Positions 1 to 6,782 of a stretch of 64,000 bases of DNA are shown here, piece by piece; the first letter of the stretch is position 1, and each line of letters begins with the position of its first letter. Both the position numbers and the translations under genes were made by a program. The stretch comes from Prolixibacteraceae bacterium. Lineage in GTDB: Bacteria; Bacteroidota; Bacteroidia; Bacteroidales; Prolixibacteraceae. The notes beneath the pieces are model-generated. The model was not told the origin of the DNA. It saw only the letters and a program-made list of their open reading frames with translations, and ran no database searches. The stretch covers positions 19,642 to 83,641 of the forward strand of contig JAIBEZ010000007.1 of the NCBI GenBank assembly GCA_019459485.1. The letters run 5' to 3'.

Positions 1-2
1 AT

Positions 3-332
3 GAATTAATTGCATACTATAAGGAGGCTGATTTTTTATTTTTACACCTGAATGATTTAGCTGCATTTAAAAATGTCTTACCTTCAAAGATATTTGAATA
101 TGCAACATTTAATAAACCTATAATTGCAGGAGTTAGTGGATATGCTAATAAATTTATCAAAGATAATCTGGATAATTATATATTATTTAATCCAACAGAT
201 GTGAACGGATTCGTAAGTCAATTAAAACTATTCCGCCCCGGAAATATGGACCGAACTAAATTTATTGAAAAATTTGCGAGAAAAAATATCATGAAAAACA
301 TGGCTGGAAGTATCTTAAATGTAAGGAATTAA
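3..332 (+). CDS. Glycosyltransferase (GT4-like), C-terminal part
   Basis: The reading frame is open from the window edge and ends with TAA at 332, so only about 109 C-terminal residues are present. They contain the sequence LPSKIFEYATFNKPIIAG, which resembles the donor-nucleotide-binding segment of GT-B family 4 glycosyltransferases of the WbuB type (LP.K.FEY...G.PI). Such enzymes transfer a sugar onto a lipid-linked oligosaccharide on the cytoplasmic face during O-antigen or capsule assembly. The location directly before epimerase, dehydratase and sugar-transferase genes fits that role. The start and acceptor domain lie outside the window; donor and acceptor sugars cannot be told. Confidence 0.7.
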   Translation, partial: ELIAYYKEADFLFLHLNDLAAFKNVLPSKIFEYATFNKPIIAGVSGYANKFIKDNLDNYILFNPTDVNGFVSQLKLFRPGNMDRTKFIEKFARKNIMKNMAGSILNVRN

Positions 333-346
333 ACAATTTTGAATTC

Positions 347-446
347 ATGCAATTTTTTTTTAGTCACCGGAATCCACGGATTTGTTGGAAGCAATATCGT
401 TTCTGCCCTTGAAAAACAGCATACCATTTATGGTTTGGATATTTGA
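347..446 (+). pseudogene. Truncated duplicate of the 5' end of the epimerase gene at 1329
   Basis: An ATG is followed by a T-rich tract and then, in a shifted frame, a sequence encoding LVTGIHGFVGSNIVSALEKQ and ending in TGA at 444-446. This is the same stretch as the N-terminus of the intact epimerase at 1329 (ITGIHGFVGSNLVAALKQ, then HTIYGLDI in both). The copy is therefore a roughly 100-bp remnant of the Rossmann-fold start of a paralogous NAD-dependent epimerase, broken by a frameshift in the T run and an early stop. About 900 bp of decayed DNA separates it from the intact gene. Confidence 0.75.
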
Positions 447-576
447 ACCTTAACAGAACCAAAAGGCGAAAGAGCGTTTAACCTTATTACCTTATTGATT
501 TACAGTTAGATTTATATGGCTAAAACAAGGTAGATGAAGCTTTTTTTTATGTAACTTCATTTGCGATTGCGATTTC

Positions 577-596
577 CCTGCCTGCCGACAGGCAGG
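577..596. repeat. REP-like palindrome (CCTGCCTGCC type), copy 1
   Basis: CCTGCCTGCC is followed at once by its near-complement GACAGGCAGG. The same CCTGCCTGCC/CAGGCAGG core recurs at 905-924, so it is a dispersed palindromic repeat rather than a terminator of a specific gene. Confidence 0.7.
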
Positions 597-600
597 CATT

Positions 601-660
601 CCGTCCGAAAGTGGGCAATCGCTTTAATCATCCTTTTAGCGCGGACGGGTTTCACTTTTT
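601..660. repeat. Dispersed repeat CCGTCCGAAA...GCGCGGACGG
   Basis: The segment starts CCGTCCGAAA, ends GCGCGGACGG plus TTTCACTTTTT, and its ends are partly complementary (CCGTCCG / CGGACGG). A second copy with the same ends and similar spacing lies at 36968-37026 within the hydrogenase-like operon. Confidence 0.65.
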
Positions 661-904
661 CATTGGCTTATTCTGCAAAGAGGTCGCTGCGATGCAGCTT
701 TTCACTGGTACGGAATTTACATCGTGACCGCCCCTATTTCTTGCCTTTTGTTCATGGCCTACATATACCATAATGAATTATAGATTAATCCAATAACTTT
801 GATGGTATAATGCCGATGGAAAGAAATGTTTAGGCTAATCGAGTTTGCGAAGATTGGACTATTACTTTTTTCAAATCGGTATTAAAAATTCCAATATTTC
901 GGAC

Positions 905-924
905 GCCTGCCTGCCGCAGGCAGG
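905..924. repeat. REP-like palindrome (CCTGCCTGCC type), copy 2
   Basis: GCCTGCCTGCCGCAGGCAGG is self-complementary and matches the core of the palindrome at 577-596. Confidence 0.7.
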
Positions 925-995
925 GAAAAGCATTCGTCCCCCTTTTAAAATTAAAATTTGAATTCTTTTTCACAGACCTCTGCAACATTGGGTGT

Positions 996-1202
996 ACGAC
1001 AAAATTTATTCCTATTGAAGAATGGCAAACGTTGAAAACAAAATACACCGATCTTCAAAAAGAGGAAGCAAAAAACTTCATTGAACCCAATAGCCGGCAA
1101 AAGAAAATTTTGGATGACAGGTTATCCGATTATTACCAAAACCCCAGCGATGTAGCCGACTTTAATAAAACCATCGATGATATTGAAATATCAATTGGTT
1201 AA
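996..1202 (+). pseudogene. Antitoxin-like remnant without start codon
   Basis: One frame reads TTKFIPIEEWQTLKTKYTDL and continues through a charged segment to DRLSDYYQNPSDVADFNKTI, ending in TAA at 1202. The pattern (short N-terminal strand, IEEW, a charged helix, and the C-terminal RL..Y..NP.....F..TI) resembles small Bacteroidota antitoxins of ParE/RelE-type modules. No ATG precedes it in frame, so it appears to be the residue of a lost toxin-antitoxin module. A short toxin-like tail follows at 1263. Confidence 0.45.
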
Positions 1203-1262
1203 TCGGCTCAATTTTAATCTCCATATCAAATTCATTACCTAATCGACGACTTGCACCAAAAT

Positions 1263-1322
1263 ATTATTATCCTGGCAATAATACACGCGTATAAAAATCC
1301 AATGGATTATTCAAACAGGTAG
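1263..1322 (+). pseudogene. Possible ParE/RelE toxin C-terminal remnant
   Basis: Twenty codons ending in TAG at 1320-1322 encode IIILAIIHAYKNPMDYSNR, similar to the final strand of ParE-type toxins (I.ILRI.H..K.P). It lies just after the antitoxin-like remnant, as expected for a decayed antitoxin-toxin pair. The identification rests on a very short segment. Confidence 0.3.
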
Positions 1323-1328
1323 ATATAC

Positions 1329-2324
1329 ATGAATATACTAATTACCGGCATCCACGGTTTCGTTGGAAGTAACTTAGTTGCTGCCCTTAAACAACATCAC
1401 ACGATTTACGGCTTGGACATTGTTTCACCACAAAAGGATGGAGTTACCAAAACTTATGGGTGGAATGAATTACATGATATTCCACCCATTGATTGTATGA
1501 TTCATTTGGCAGGGAAAGCACATGATACAAAAAAACAAGCCAATGCACAGGTTTATTTTGATATCAATACCGGATTGACCCAAAAGATATTTGATTGGTT
1601 TTTAACCACCAATGCCAGCAAGTTTATTTATTTTAGTTCGGCCAAAGCTGCAGCCGATCAGGTAGATGGCGAAATACTCACCGAAGATGTAATCCCCAAA
1701 CCCAAAGGACCTTACGGCGAAAGTAAGATAGCGGCGGAGGAGTACATACTTAGTTCGCAGTCACAGAACAAGGTACAAGAAAAAAGAATTCAGGGAGCAG
1801 GGAGCAGGGAGCAGGGGGCATGGGAGCAGTCTTCCAACAAAAAAGTCTTCATCCTTCGCCCTTGTATGATTCATGGTCCGGGGAACAAAGGCAATTTAAA
1901 CCTGCTGTACAAGTTGGTTCAAAAAGGAATTCCCTGGCCTTTAGGTGCTTTTGAAAACAAACGATCGTTCACATCAATTGATAACCTGACATTTGTAATC
2001 AATCAAATCATTGAAAAAGACATTGAACCGGGCATCTACAACATGGCCGATGATACGCCCATTTCAACCAATCACCTGATTGAAATCATAGCAGCTTCAA
2101 AAGGTAAAAAAGTCAGGATATGGAGAATCAATCAGAAATTAATTTCAATCGCCGCCCGGATTGGAGATATCTTCCATCTTCCTTTAAACTCAGAACGCTT
2201 AAAAAAACTAACAGAATCTTATGTGGTATCAAACCAGAAACTAAAAAAAGCATTGGGAATAGAAAAGATGCCGGTGAGTGCAGAAGAAGGAATGAAAAAA
2301 ACACTTGAGTCGTTCAGGAGATAA
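1329..2324 (+). CDS. NAD-dependent epimerase/dehydratase (sugar nucleotide)
   Basis: A 331-residue extended short-chain dehydrogenase. The N-terminal Rossmann motif GIHGFVGSN (residues 7-15) binds NAD(P), YFSSAK precedes the active site and YGESK carries the YxxxK catalytic pair. HGPGNKGN and the later RSFTSIDN segment are typical of UDP-hexose 4-epimerase-like enzymes (GalE/WbpP/WbgU group). It probably converts a UDP-sugar for the surface polysaccharide made by the neighbouring genes; the substrate is not readable. Odd: between YILSSQ and KVFILRP there is an insert of about 25 residues coming from a tandem GGGAGCA repeat (about 1795-1832), absent from usual family members and kept in frame. 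A frameshifted duplicate of its 5' end lies at 347-446. Confidence 0.8.
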   Translation: MNILITGIHGFVGSNLVAALKQHHTIYGLDIVSPQKDGVTKTYGWNELHDIPPIDCMIHLAGKAHDTKKQANAQVYFDINTGLTQKIFDWFLTTNASKFIYFSSAKAAADQVDGEILTEDVIPKPKGPYGESKIAAEEYILSSQSQNKVQEKRIQGAGSREQGAWEQSSNKKVFILRPCMIHGPGNKGNLNLLYKLVQKGIPWPLGAFENKRSFTSIDNLTFVINQIIEKDIEPGIYNMADDTPISTNHLIEIIAASKGKKVRIWRINQKLISIAARIGDIFHLPLNSERLKKLTESYVVSNQKLKKALGIEKMPVSAEEGMKKTLESFRR

Positions 2325-2333
2325 GCACCTTCT

Positions 2334-2447
2334 TCATTGCCTGCCAAGGCTTGTCGGGCGGGCGAGGAGTTGGAGTGAAACGGAAACGATGAAGCAATCT
2401 GCCGGAAGATCGCCACAAATCTGGCTACTGACGGACTCGCGATGACG
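2334..2447. repeat. Dispersed repeat related to the CGTCATTGCGAGG / GAAGCAATC family
   Basis: Fragments TTCATTGCCTGCC, GGAGTGAAACGGAAACGATGAAGCAATCT and TCGCGATGACGG follow each other. These are diverged pieces of the repeat whose better copies lie at 3797-4075. It fills the space between the epimerase and the dehydratase. Confidence 0.6.
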
Positions 2448-2487
2448 GTTGACACGGGCATCATTGACTATCCAATAAACCAGAGCT

Positions 2488-2507
2488 TTGAACTTTAAAC
2501 TTTGAAC
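2488..2507. repeat. 20-bp repeat shared with 21607-21626
   Basis: TTGAACTTTAAACTTTGAAC occurs identically at 21607-21626, in both cases in a short intergenic gap on the 5' side of a plus-strand gene. The sequence is partly self-complementary. Confidence 0.75.
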
Positions 2508-2527
2508 AATTAACATTAAACTCGCAC

Positions 2528-3796
2528 ATGCAAACAAACTTCAATCTCGACAGATTCATATCAACCTACGTTACCAAACGTGCAAAAAGCCTTTTGGCTG
2601 ATGATTTCATAAAATACAATGCAGAGCTCAATAAGCGCATCAATGGTAAAAAAGTATTAGTAATTGGCGGTGCAGGAACCATTGGCTCATCTTACATTAA
2701 AGCCATTTTAAAATTCAACATTGCCAAGCTGGTGGTAGTTGATATCAATGAAAATGGCCTGACCGAACTGGTACGCGACTTAAGAAGTTCTAAAGGATAC
2801 AATATCCCAAATGATTTTATCACCTATCCGGTTAATTTCGGAGAACGTGTATTTGAAAAGATCTTTCAGCAACACGGTCCCTTTGAGATCGTTGCCAATT
2901 TCGCGGCCCACAAACATGTACGCAGCGAGAAAGACATCTTCTCCATTGAGGCCATGATTGAAAACAATGTGTTGCGTGCCCGTAAACTTCTCGATCTTTT
3001 ATTGCAATACCCGCCGGAACATTTCTTTTGCGTTTCAACCGACAAAGCAGCAAACCCTGTAAACATTATGGGCGCCAGCAAAAAGCTGATGGAAGAAATG
3101 ATTATGGCTTATTCTGATCGGTTACCCATTAAAACAGCAAGGTTCGCCAATGTAGCCTTCTCAAACGGAAGTTTACCATTGGGCTTTCTTGAAAGATTAA
3201 ACAAGCAACAACCCTGGTCATGTCCGTTAGGCATTCGCAGGTTCTTTGTTTCACCACAGGAATCCGGAGAACTGTGTTTAATGGCTTCCATCATGGGAGA
3301 ATCGGGAGATATTTTCTTCCCAAAACTGGATGAAGACCGCGACATGATTCCATTTGATGAAATTGCTTTGAACCTGCTGAAAGAACTTGGATTGGAAGCG
3401 GATATTTGCGTGTCAGAAGACGAAGCCAAACAAAAAGCAACGTTTCGACAAGCTCAACGAGCGAATCAGGACCCTGAGCTTGTGGAAGGAGTGGCCCCTG
3501 AGCTCGTCGAAAGGTATCCTATTTATTTCTTTGGTTCCGATACTTCAGGTGAAAAATCCTTTGAAGAGTTTTTCACTGAACAGGAAGAACTGGACAATGA
3601 TTCGTTTATCAATTTGGGAGTAGTTAAAAATTCAAAGAAACGCAGTATTCAGGAAATAGATACCATATTTGATCAGCTTCATTCCCTTTTCGAATCAAAA
3701 GAAGTGACCAAAGCTGCCATTGTGAATATCCTGAAAGTCTATTTACCCAACTTCGAACACATTGAGACGGGTAAAGGATTAGATTCGAAGATGTAA
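2528..3796 (+). CDS. Polysaccharide biosynthesis protein, CapD/FlaA1-like nucleotide-sugar dehydratase
   Basis: 422 residues. VLVIGGAGTIGSS (about residues 44-56) is the dinucleotide-binding motif; NFAAHKHVRSEKD and CVSTDKAANPVNIMGASK are signatures of the CapD/FlaA1 UDP-GlcNAc 4,6-dehydratase/epimerase family, with the family's Met in place of the usual Tyr of YxxxK. It lacks the transmembrane N-terminus of long CapD proteins, so it is a soluble short form. It probably makes a 4-keto-6-deoxy or epimerised UDP-HexNAc for the polysaccharide. Odd: before YPIYFFGSDTSGEKSFEEFF there is an in-frame insert of about 25 residues encoded by the palindromic repeat at 3443-3514. Exact reaction uncertain. 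Confidence 0.8.
   Translation: MQTNFNLDRFISTYVTKRAKSLLADDFIKYNAELNKRINGKKVLVIGGAGTIGSSYIKAILKFNIAKLVVVDINENGLTELVRDLRSSKGYNIPNDFITYPVNFGERVFEKIFQQHGPFEIVANFAAHKHVRSEKDIFSIEAMIENNVLRARKLLDLLLQYPPEHFFCVSTDKAANPVNIMGASKKLMEEMIMAYSDRLPIKTARFANVAFSNGSLPLGFLERLNKQQPWSCPLGIRRFFVSPQESGELCLMASIMGESGDIFFPKLDEDRDMIPFDEIALNLLKELGLEADICVSEDEAKQKATFRQAQRANQDPELVEGVAPELVERYPIYFFGSDTSGEKSFEEFFTEQEELDNDSFINLGVVKNSKKRSIQEIDTIFDQLHSLFESKEVTKAAIVNILKVYLPNFEHIETGKGLDSKM
3443..3514. repeat. CTGAGCTTGTCGAA-type palindromic repeat inside a gene
   Basis: The stretch contains TTTCGACAAGCTCAACGAGCG, then CCCTGAGCTTGTGGAAGG, then CCCTGAGCTCGTCGAAAGG, i.e. inverted and direct copies of one TTCGACAAGCTCAG core. It lies in frame in the dehydratase gene and encodes residues that family members normally lack. 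A related core (ACTGAGCCTGTCGACG) occurs near 8963. Confidence 0.75.
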
Positions 3797-4075
3797 GCGG
3801 ATTGCTTCGTCGTACCTAAAAATACAAAGCAGGCAAACATTACTGGGGATTGCTTCGTCGTGCCTCCTCGCAATGACGAAGCCTTCGTGCGAAATGGTAT
3901 GGGGGGAAATATGGCGGCTTCGCCGCAATATTTCCCCCCATACCATCCAACCATGCCCGTCATTGCGAGGAGACGGAGTGAAACGGAGTCGACAAAGCAA
4001 TCCTTTTGCGTCTTCCCCGCCCGTCATTGCGAGGAATTTTTCTGAGGAACGAAGAAAAATGACGAAGCAATCCCC
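3797..4075. repeat. Cluster of CGTCATTGCGAGGA / GAAGCAATCC repeats
   Basis: At least four copies of one element occur: GCGGATTGCTTCGTCGTACC near 3797, GATTGCTTCGTCGTGCCTCCTCGCAATGACG at about 3848-3878 (inverted), CGTCATTGCGAGGAGACGGAG...AAAGCAATCC at about 3958-4002, and CGTCATTGCGAGGAATTTT...GACGAAGCAATCC at about 4022-4073. A strong hairpin (3894-3946) sits in the middle. Repeats of this sequence type are known from many unrelated bacterial genomes. No gene is seen here. Confidence 0.8.
3894..3946. repeat. 53-bp hairpin, 25-bp arms with one mismatch
   Basis: The left arm begins ATGGTATGGGGGGAAATA and the right arm ends with its complement; 24 of 25 positions pair around a 3-nt loop (TTC). 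There is no T tract after it and the upstream gene ended 100 bp earlier, so a simple terminator role is less likely than a palindromic repeat inserted between copies of the surrounding element. Confidence 0.8.
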
Positions 4076-4097
4076 TCACTTATAAACAAAATTTCTT

Positions 4098-4394
4098 ATG
4101 CTCAAAGGAGGTTTTATATACATCTTGACTAATCACCAACATATGGTACTTTATACCGGGGTAACAAGCAATTTAGTCAACAGGATACACCAACATAAAA
4201 CCCACGCTTTCAAGAATTCATTTACCAGCAAATACAACACAAACATTCTTGTTTACTTCGAAATGTTTGATCAAATAGAACAAGCAATCCTTAGAGAGAA
4301 ACAACTAAAAGCTGGGTCCCGACAAAAGAAAATCGATTTGATCAACAAGTTCAATCCTGAATGGAAAGAACTTACACCACCACAACTATTTTAG
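4098..4394 (+). CDS. GIY-YIG nuclease-domain protein
   Basis: A 98-residue protein consisting only of a GIY-YIG domain. FIYILTN and VLYTGVTSNLVNRIHQHK correspond to the GIY and YIG strands and the following helix with the conserved Arg; ILREKQLKAGSR and INKFNPEWKEL match the C-terminal part of the UPF0213/YhbQ-like small family. Members are presumed DNA endonucleases, but the cellular role of stand-alone copies is unclear. It follows the repeat cluster directly and precedes the sugar transferase by 30 bp, so it is probably a passenger in the polysaccharide locus. Confidence 0.85.
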   Translation: MLKGGFIYILTNHQHMVLYTGVTSNLVNRIHQHKTHAFKNSFTSKYNTNILVYFEMFDQIEQAILREKQLKAGSRQKKIDLINKFNPEWKELTPPQLF

Positions 4395-4424
4395 AATGCA
4401 ATAGATAACTAAAAACACAGATAA

Positions 4425-5099
4425 ATGTACAAACATTTCCTCAAACGGCTTTTCGATTTCCTCCTTGCTCTTATTGCATTGATCATTCTTTCACCTATTC
4501 TGATTCCTGTTATTATTGGGTTGTTATTAACCGGGGAGCATTACGTATTCTACTTCCAAAAACGTATTGGGTACAAAAACAAACCATTCAATATCTGGAA
4601 ATTTGCTACCATGCTTAAAAATAGTCCAAATCTGGCAGGAGGCTTTCACACAACCAGAAAAGATCCGCGCGTTCTTCCCATGGGAGGCTTCTTGCGCAAA
4701 ACAAAGATCAATGAACTGCCACAAATTATAAATATCCTTATTGGAGATATGAGCATCATTGGTCCGCGGCCATTGGTCGATAAAACATTTGATCCATATC
4801 CGGAACATGTAAAAGCCAGCATCTACAATGTAAAACCAGGGCTTGCTGGTATTGGGTCCATTGTGTTTCGTGATGAAGAAAGACTGCTGTCAGAAACAAC
4901 ATTACCACCACAGGAATTTTATGCTAAACATATTTCACCCTACAAAGGAGAATTGGAATTGTGGTATCAAAAACATCTTTCTTTTTATACCGATTTCATG
5001 CTGATTTTTCTTACTGCATGGGTAATTATCTCGCCAAAAAGCAATTTGGTGTATCTGGTGTTTAAAGATTTACCGGAGTGTCCAAAAGAGTTGAAATAA
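4425..5099 (+). CDS. Initiating sugar transferase (polyprenyl-phosphate sugar-1-P transferase)
   Basis: 224 residues, the short monotopic phosphoglycosyl transferase type. The basic N-terminus KHFLKRLFDF runs into a hydrophobic re-entrant helix (about residues 10-38) ending in an SP turn; then QKRIGYKNKPFNIWKFATM, a KTKINELPQ catalytic segment, NILIGDMSIIGPRPLV and a KPGLAGIGSI segment follow in family order. It transfers a sugar-1-phosphate from a UDP-sugar to undecaprenyl phosphate, the first step of the repeat unit made here. The catalytic Asp-Glu dyad reads Asn-Glu; this variant is familiar in Bacteroidota homologues, so I do not call it inactive. The gene ends before a good terminator at 5107. 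Confidence 0.9.
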   Translation: MYKHFLKRLFDFLLALIALIILSPILIPVIIGLLLTGEHYVFYFQKRIGYKNKPFNIWKFATMLKNSPNLAGGFHTTRKDPRVLPMGGFLRKTKINELPQIINILIGDMSIIGPRPLVDKTFDPYPEHVKASIYNVKPGLAGIGSIVFRDEERLLSETTLPPQEFYAKHISPYKGELELWYQKHLSFYTDFMLIFLTAWVIISPKSNLVYLVFKDLPECPKELK

Positions 5100-5106
5100 T
5101 CTGAAC

Positions 5107-5141
5107 AAGAAAGGGTTTCACTCGAAGTGAAGCCCTTTCTT
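5107..5141 (+). terminator. Rho-independent terminator after sugar transferase
   Basis: AAGAAAGGGTTTCACT and AGTGAAGCCCTTTCTT form a long stem around CGA, 8 bp after the stop codon. A related hairpin occurs at 10051-10083 beside a remnant of the helical family, and a similar one at 22222-22254. Confidence 0.8.
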
Positions 5142-5151
5142 GGCAATTAAC

Positions 5152-5230
5152 AAAATGCCCTTCCCATTATGGATTTTGCTGGCGAAGAACGTTTCAAAAT
5201 CCCGCAATTGTTTTTTAGGAAAAGATGAAC
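5152..5230. repeat. Dispersed 80-bp repeat, copy 1
   Basis: AAATGCCCTTCCCATTATGG, ATTTTGCTGGCGAAGAACG and TTTTTTAGGAAAAGATGAAC in order. Close copies lie at 7519-7598 and (shorter) 9943-10006; another partial match lies near 8990-9050. All are within the 5-10 kb island and lie near remnants of the helical protein family, so they are probably pieces of the region beyond that gene's 3' end. Confidence 0.7.
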
Positions 5231-5314
5231 AGAAAGGATGAGGTTGTTTTTGAGTCGGAATAACCCCATTTAGTAGAGTTTCACTTGAAACCTGCCCGCC
5301 CATACTTGCCAAAA

Positions 5315-5347
5315 AGTGGGAGCGCGACTTCGAGTCGCACCCCCACT
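5315..5347. repeat. 33-bp palindromic repeat, copy 1 of 4
   Basis: AGTGGGAGCGCGACTTCGAG then TCGCACCCCCACT: the outer AGTGGG/CCCACT and inner GCGACTT/AAGTCGC pair. Three further copies, differing only near the centre (TTAA for TCGA), lie at 8030-8062, 8850-8882 and 10289-10321, all inside this island. Confidence 0.9.
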
Positions 5348-5429
5348 GATTCGTGTAATTCGTTTAGCTGGGAATGTGTGTATTTTAAAATTTTAATGCG
5401 CAACGCAAAGGCCTTAAAATTGAATTAGC

Positions 5430-5437
5430 TAACTTTG
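5430..5437 (+). promoter_or_regulatory. Bacteroidota -7 element
   Basis: TAACTTTG matches the TAnnTTTG -7 consensus of the phylum's primary sigma factor, 19 bp before the antitoxin ATG at 5456. I see no clear -33 TTTG. Confidence 0.5.
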
Positions 5438-5455
5438 TAAAAAAAATAAAGCAAA

Positions 5456-5656
5456 ATGGAAGCGATAAATTTCAAAGTGTATCCTCATAACAGGGAACAA
5501 ATAGAAGCGATTAAAACAGTCTTTAAAGCCTTTAAAATCAAGTTTGAAGTTGAAGAAGAAAAATCATACAACCCTGAGTTTGTAAAGCGGGTTCTTTTAG
5601 CCAAAGAAGAAATCAAACAGGGTAAAGGTGTTAAAATAGCCACCAAAGATTTATGA
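5456..5656 (+). CDS. DUF2683-type antitoxin of a YoeB-like module
   Basis: A 66-residue protein. FKVYPHNREQIEAIKTVFKA is a short strand-helix start followed by a charged region and the C-terminal EIKQGKGVKIATKDL, a pattern common in small Bacteroidota antitoxins paired with Txe/YoeB toxins. The toxin gene begins inside its stop codon (ATGA overlap at 5653-5656), which supports a toxin-antitoxin operon. A -7 element lies at 5430. The toxin partner carries an internal stop, so this antitoxin may now be an orphan, or may protect against a homologous toxin elsewhere. Confidence 0.75.
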   Translation: MEAINFKVYPHNREQIEAIKTVFKAFKIKFEVEEEKSYNPEFVKRVLLAKEEIKQGKGVKIATKDL

Positions 5657-5916
5657 AAATAATTTATTCGCTGAAAGCTCTTGAGGATATAAGCTACTGG
5701 AAAAAAAGTGGCAATAAAGCAGTGTAGGAGAAAATTTCGGCATTGATTAACGATATCGTAAAGCATCCTTTTACGGGTATAGGCAAGCCGGAAGCATTAA
5801 AATATCATCTGTCAGGTTCCTGGTCCCGAAGAATAACACTCACTGACCGACTTGTTTACAGCGTAAATATTGAAAATAACAGCATAGAAATTGAAACTGC
5901 CAGAGGACACTATTGA
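5653..5916 (+). pseudogene. YoeB/Txe-family toxin with an in-frame amber codon
   Basis: Read through, the 88-codon frame gives MKIIYSLKALEDISYWKKSGN, then HPFTGIGKPEALKYHLSGSW, SRRITLTDRLVYSV and finally IETARGHY, the full YoeB signature including the catalytic C-terminal Arg-Gly-His-Tyr. Codon 25 (5725-5727) is TAG within GTG TAG GAG, probably from a Gln or Lys codon. The rest of the frame is intact with no other stop or shift, so inactivation looks recent, or the sequence has an error there. The gene overlaps its antitoxin by 4 bp. Confidence 0.85.
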
Positions 5917-5931
5917 TTCGCAACCAATAAA

Positions 5932-5977
5932 AAAGCGTTATTACAACCCGGCAATCTGCCGTCTGCAATAACGCTTT
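5932..5977. terminator. Terminator-like inverted repeat
   Basis: AAAGCGTTATT and AATAACGCTTT form an 11-bp perfect stem with an inner GC-rich region (CCGGCAATCTGCCG). It lies 16 bp after the toxin stop, with A-rich sequence before and T-rich after, so it can end transcription from either side. Confidence 0.65.
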
Positions 5978-6095
5978 ACATACCAAATAACTTCAGGCAA
6001 AGCTCACCATACAGTTCTTACAGGCTTTATCGAACTACATTTAAAACTTGCCGGAAATTGAACAATCAGTTCACTCATCCTTTCGGCCCATTGCC

Positions 6096-6782
6096 TTAGT
6101 CAGTTGGAGGATCAGGAGGATCAGCAGGTCCCCGTCCGGAATAGTTAACAATGATCCGGGCATTTTTGTACGCTTTGTAAAAATCGGGCTGGCTTTCTTC
6201 GAAAAGACGCATCAGCACATCAATTTCCCCTTTAAGCAGTTTGCTTATGCTTACAATCACCTCGCCGATATTTCCGGTTGAGACTTTTGTAACCGAATTG
6301 GCCGCTCTCTTCTGAGGAATGGCCAGATTAAAATCAGAGAGCAAAGCATTCAGTTCAGCGATTTTTTCTTCGCTTACAAAATACTTGTTCAGTTCACCAA
6401 GTATTGGACTGGCCAGATTGACCATTAAAATTCCAATATCATACAAAACCGGATCAGGCGATTGTGTGAGATCTGACTTGCTGTAGTTGGCTTTTGCCTT
6501 CAAATCCTTATCATTCACAGAATTGGCATGAGACATTAATGCTGCAGACAAGAAACCAATCCGGTTAATCAGGTTCGTTCGAAAATCAGTCTTGGTCTCA
6601 GTAAGACCCGAGTTGTCGGCTTCCTGCACCTGTCGGTTTTGCCCCAAAAGCAGAAGACCATCCTGTAAGCGCTGATGTGCGAAAACCAGGTCTGCCAACT
6701 GGGCAAAAAGCTCAGAATGATTTTTAAGTACCAAATCAACAGAACCAAACATCCGGAGCTTATTAATTTGCTTTTTTTCCAT
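6096..6782 (-). CDS. Helical protein of unknown function (paralogue of 31891 gene)
   Basis: Taking the ATG at 6782 gives 228 residues (MEKKQINKLRMFG...). A longer upstream frame exists but its first 80 residues look unlike the paralogue. The protein appears almost wholly alpha-helical with no signal peptide or membrane segment; the C-terminus is a short Pro/Asp tail (PADPPDPPTD). It aligns end to end with the N-terminal 215 residues of the protein at 31891: shared features are T....LRT.LI, an IPQKRAA.S/APRLGATA.S segment and the ADFY..Y..A terminal helix. Truncated relatives lie at 8589-8849 and 10079-10284. Lying 358 bp upstream of its start is the 21-bp array (7140-7391), and a comparable array precedes the paralogue. 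I do not recognise a family or function. Confidence 0.7.
   Translation of the reverse strand: MEKKQINKLRMFGSVDLVLKNHSELFAQLADLVFAHQRLQDGLLLLGQNRQVQEADNSGLTETKTDFRTNLINRIGFLSAALMSHANSVNDKDLKAKANYSKSDLTQSPDPVLYDIGILMVNLASPILGELNKYFVSEEKIAELNALLSDFNLAIPQKRAANSVTKVSTGNIGEVIVSISKLLKGEIDVLMRLFEESQPDFYKAYKNARIIVNYSGRGPADPPDPPTD

Larger units (their letters stand above)
447..995. other. Gene-free decayed stretch with palindromes
   Basis: I see no credible gene here. The short frames around 561-773 and 830-1048 have no recognisable product and run over repeats. The stretch holds two GC-rich palindromes (577-596, 905-924) and a dispersed repeat (601-660) that recurs at 36968-37026. Confidence 0.6.

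Noticed and set aside
561..773. 70-residue frame in the decayed region
   Set aside because: It spans a palindrome and a dispersed repeat and the product resembles nothing.
4677..4740. Asn in place of Asp in the catalytic Asp-Glu pair of the sugar transferase
   Set aside because: The INELPQ form is, to my knowledge, common in Bacteroidota members, so loss of function is not supported.
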